Made by a program: the position numbers and the translations under genes | In this document: piece by piece, positions 5,133 through 7,507 of the stretch | Position numbering within the stretch: position 1 is the first letter of the stretch | How the letters are laid out: each line of letters begins with the position of its first letter | Source of the DNA: an uncultured Eggerthella sp. | GTDB lineage: Bacteria; Actinomycetota; Coriobacteriia; Coriobacteriales; Eggerthellaceae | Direction: 5' to 3' | Assembly: GCA_900551155.1 (NCBI GenBank) | Contig: URVA01000065.1 | Location: forward strand, 1-7,507 | Length of the DNA: 7,507 nucleotides | The notes under the pieces: generated by a model | What the model was told of the DNA's origin: nothing | The model's database searches: none | What the model saw: only the letters and a program-made list of their open reading frames with translations

Positions 5133-6922
5133 TGGCTGCAAAGACGGGCGTTCCTTCAACTACAAGGCGTACGCTTCATTACTACTGGTTGGTAACTAAG
5201 CGCCATAAGGGGTATTTCTTTGGTCTTATGGCGGCAACCTTTGCTTTTGTTGCGCTGTTAACGTATGGCAATCCCTATGTGATGAGTTTGGTGGTAGATC
5301 GGGTTAGCGCAGATCCCGTACCAGCGGATAAAGTGTTTGAGGTATTTACTCCCTATATTGCCGCACTGATTGCTATCAATGTATTTGGACAGGCAGCAAG
5401 CAAGCTTCAGGATTACACGATGTATAAGCTTGAAATTGCTGCTGCCTATGATTTAGCAACGATGTCGTTTGATGCGCTCTGCAACCAATCTATGTCATTT
5501 CATTCCAACAGGTTTGGTGGCACGCTAGTCAGTCAAACTTCAAAATTTATGAGTGCGTATCAGCAGCTATTGGAAACTATTACGTTTCCCTTCCTTCCAG
5601 TTATCTGTTCGGTTATTTTCACTTGCAGTATTTTGGCTCCGCGTGTGCCGCATTATGTGGTCATACTGATGTGTCTATTGGTAATGTATGCCAGCGTTTC
5701 TTACTACATGTATAAGCGTATTCTTCATTTAAATGAAAAAGCCGCAGGTGCTCAAAACCAGCTTTCGGGTGAATTGTCAGATTCTGTAGCAAACATTTTG
5801 TCTGTGAAAACATATGGCCGCGAAGACTACGAACGCAATTTGTTCGATAAAGCAAATAGGGAAGTTGTTGCTCGCGATTCGAAGCGCATGTGGGCATCTT
5901 TAACTCGAGGTATTATTACGGCTTGTATTACAGTCGTAATTATGTCGGTGGTTACCGTATTTATTGCGGGCGGTAATGCGTGGTATGGAATTACTCCTGG
6001 CACGTTAGTAGTTATGTTTACCTATACCTACACTATTACTAACCAGTTTAATTTTATTAATAATGGTCTTCAGCGTTTTAACCGAGCCTTTGGTGATGCA
6101 AGCGGGATGACAATTATTTTAGATGAGCCTCGACTTGTAGCTGATAAGCCAGATGCAAAACCCCTTGTGGTTAGCAAGGGCGCTATTGATTTTGAAGGCA
6201 TCGGGTTTTCATATACCGATGGAAATACTAAAACTCAAGTATTTAAAGACTTCGATCTGCATATCCCTGCTGGTCAACGTGTTGGTCTTGTGGGGATGAG
6301 TGGTGCAGGAAAAACAACCCTTACCAAGTTATTGCTTCGTTTATCGGATATTCAAGAGGGTCGTATTTTGGTAGATGGGCAAAATGTTGCCGATATCACC
6401 CAACAATCTCTTCGCCGCCAAATTGCTTACGTTCCACAAGAGGCGCTGCTATTTCATAGGAGTATTGCTGAAAACATTTCTTACGGAAAGCCTGATGCGA
6501 CAATGGATAAAATTCGTGAAGCGGCGCGGCAAGCTAATGCTTTGGAATTCATTGAGAATCTTCCACAAGGCTTCGATACCATAACAGGCGAGCGTGGTGT
6601 GAAACTATCGGGTGGTCAACGTCAGCGTATTGCGATAGCTCGTGCAATGCTAGCCGACTGTCCTGTCTTAGTTTTAGATGAAGCTACGAGCGCTCTTGAT
6701 TCAGAAAGCGAACATCTTGTGCAAGATGCGCTAGAAAAACTGATGCATGGTCGAACTTCAATTGTGGTGGCGCATCGTTTATCTACGGTTGCAAGCTTAG
6801 ATAGGATAGTGGTTCTCTCCGATGGCGCCATAGTAGAAGATGGGCCACACGCCACCCTTATCAAACAAGGCGGCGAGTATGCTCATCTTTGGAGTAGACA
6901 AACTGGTGCTTATTTGGAATAG
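5132..6922 (+). CDS. ABC exporter half-transporter (membrane domain fused to ATPase)
   Basis: This 596-residue protein is a MsbA/LmrA-type ABC exporter half that should dimerise and export an unidentified compound across the cytoplasmic membrane. The N-terminal half has about six hydrophobic segments (roughly residues 28-45, 75-88, 152-168, 175-192, 260-280 and 288-303). The ATPase domain has Walker A GMSGAGKTT (388-396), Q-loop Gln436 in YVPQEALLF, signature LSGGQ (492-496), Walker B VLVLDEA (512-518) with catalytic Glu517, and the switch histidine His548 in VAHRLSTV. All catalytic residues are present, so a homodimer would be active. I chose the ATG at 5132 because GAGAAGG lies 7 bases upstream and it overlaps the GNAT stop by one base. 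An in-frame ATG at 5126 would add two residues but leaves almost no spacing. Pairing with the acetyltransferase suggests a shared substrate or self-protection, but this is inference. Confidence 0.93.
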   Translation: MAAKTGVPSTTRRTLHYYWLVTKRHKGYFFGLMAATFAFVALLTYGNPYVMSLVVDRVSADPVPADKVFEVFTPYIAALIAINVFGQAASKLQDYTMYKLEIAAAYDLATMSFDALCNQSMSFHSNRFGGTLVSQTSKFMSAYQQLLETITFPFLPVICSVIFTCSILAPRVPHYVVILMCLLVMYASVSYYMYKRILHLNEKAAGAQNQLSGELSDSVANILSVKTYGREDYERNLFDKANREVVARDSKRMWASLTRGIITACITVVIMSVVTVFIAGGNAWYGITPGTLVVMFTYTYTITNQFNFINNGLQRFNRAFGDASGMTIILDEPRLVADKPDAKPLVVSKGAIDFEGIGFSYTDGNTKTQVFKDFDLHIPAGQRVGLVGMSGAGKTTLTKLLLRLSDIQEGRILVDGQNVADITQQSLRRQIAYVPQEALLFHRSIAENISYGKPDATMDKIREAARQANALEFIENLPQGFDTITGERGVKLSGGQRQRIAIARAMLADCPVLVLDEATSALDSESEHLVQDALEKLMHGRTSIVVAHRLSTVASLDRIVVLSDGAIVEDGPHATLIKQGGEYAHLWSRQTGAYLE

Positions 6923-6963
6923 ACTTAGTGCTGTCAGTTGGTTTTGTTACAGTCGGCAGGTTC

Positions 6964-7479
6964 TTACAGTCCAAACATAGTGTAGAGAAGTTCTATGCCA
7001 GTTTCGGTTTTGAAAACCTCATTTAAGGCTTTGTGAAGACGTTCTTCATTGGCGTTTTGTTCGCCTAGAGTAATAAGCATTTCAGCTTCAATAAGTACCT
7101 GATGGTCGAATGTTTTTACCTGATCAAGATTATGAAAATGCTCAATCAGCCAAACAACGCGTTCGGTAGTGTCGTCAGAAAAGCCAACTTCCTTTAATAG
7201 AGTGCGAGCGTATTTTGCCCCTTCTTTATCGACAAGCTTTTCGTCGCATGTGTCGTGCTTCCTCATGGCAGGAAGAGCGCCAATTGAGTGAAGAATAGCT
7301 GCAGCCTCAATGATAATCTGAGCCTTTTTGTTTGCGTTTTCTGCATAAGCAATAGTGCGAGCAAGGCTATGAACTCCAATGAAATGCTGAATGCGGTTTG
7401 GTTCAGCGGTATCAAATGAAATCATTTCCATCATGAGCGTATGGAGCAATTTTTGCTCTTTTTCTAAAATATCTGCCAT
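6964..7479 (-). CDS. Degenerate HD-superfamily protein
   Basis: This 171-residue protein is a single HD-fold domain like a family of small HD phosphohydrolases I recall from Clostridia and relatives. The first ligand histidine is in IQHFIGVHSLA (His32), the central motif is AILHSIG (61-67), later histidines are in IEHFHN (112-117), and the C-terminal position reads IEAEMLI (130-136). In active members the central motif is LHDIG and the C-terminal one contains Asp. Here Ser65 replaces the HD aspartate (codon TCA, two base changes from GAC or GAT) and Glu132 appears in place of the last metal-binding Asp. The fold is probably kept while divalent-metal catalysis may be lost or altered. AAAAGGAG lies 7 bases upstream of the ATG. 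It faces the ABC gene tail-to-tail across 41 bases with no clear terminator, and its promoter is outside the window. The substrate is unknown. Confidence 0.82.
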   Translation of the reverse strand: MADILEKEQKLLHTLMMEMISFDTAEPNRIQHFIGVHSLARTIAYAENANKKAQIIIEAAAILHSIGALPAMRKHDTCDEKLVDKEGAKYARTLLKEVGFSDDTTERVVWLIEHFHNLDQVKTFDHQVLIEAEMLITLGEQNANEERLHKALNEVFKTETGIELLYTMFGL

Positions 7480-7507
7480 GAAGCAGCTCCTTTTTCAGTA
7501 TCTTTGC

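Noticed and set aside
6923..6963. Possible bidirectional terminator between the ABC gene and the convergent HD gene
   Set aside because: CTGTCAG and CGGCAG-like pieces give only a mismatched stem with no T-tract, so I do not call a terminator although one would be expected here.

Overview
The window is ordinary bacterial chromosome, AT-leaning by eye, with seven protein-coding genes and no RNA genes, insertion sequences or CRISPR arrays that I can see. The gene families point to an anaerobic Gram-positive-type bacterium: a minimal SufBD/SufC (SMS-type) iron-sulfur assembly pair, a PurF-like protein starting MGGFFG, and a small HD-domain protein of a kind I associate with Clostridia and Coriobacteriia. 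A low-GC Coriobacteriia member (Atopobiaceae-like) is my best guess. This is inferred from family resemblance, not shown by the sequence.

Layout. Positions 1-908 (minus) hold the N-terminal 302 codons of a secreted 5'-nucleotidase-type metallophosphoesterase that runs off the left edge. A clear minus-strand terminator (952-989) separates it from the PurF-like gene (1052-2476, minus). A 318-base intergenic region (2477-2794) with several short palindromes divides the PurF-like gene from a divergent plus-strand pair, smsC (2795-3571) and smsB (3581-4510), which ends in a hairpin terminator (4552-4583). Next on the plus strand come a GNAT acetyltransferase (4599-5132) and a translationally coupled ABC exporter half-transporter (5132-6922). 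A convergent minus-strand HD-superfamily protein (6964-7479) closes the window.

Functional picture. SmsC (ATPase) and SmsB (scaffold subunit) should together assemble Fe-S clusters; no cysteine desulfurase or SufU-type carrier is encoded beside them. The divergent PurF-like protein keeps the four cysteines that hold the 4Fe-4S cluster in B. subtilis-type PurF, together with a good PRPP-binding motif. It has lost the N-terminal nucleophilic cysteine and most of the recognisable glutaminase motifs. Together with the downstream nucleotidase this gives the left half a purine/nucleotide theme. The GNAT-ABC pair looks like a small operon of unknown substrate.

The points most worth a second look are the Cys-less PurF paralogue, an apparent ATA codon exactly where the nucleotidase signal peptide should start, the degenerate metal-binding residues of the HD protein, and the TTACA/TGTAA-rich divergent control region.
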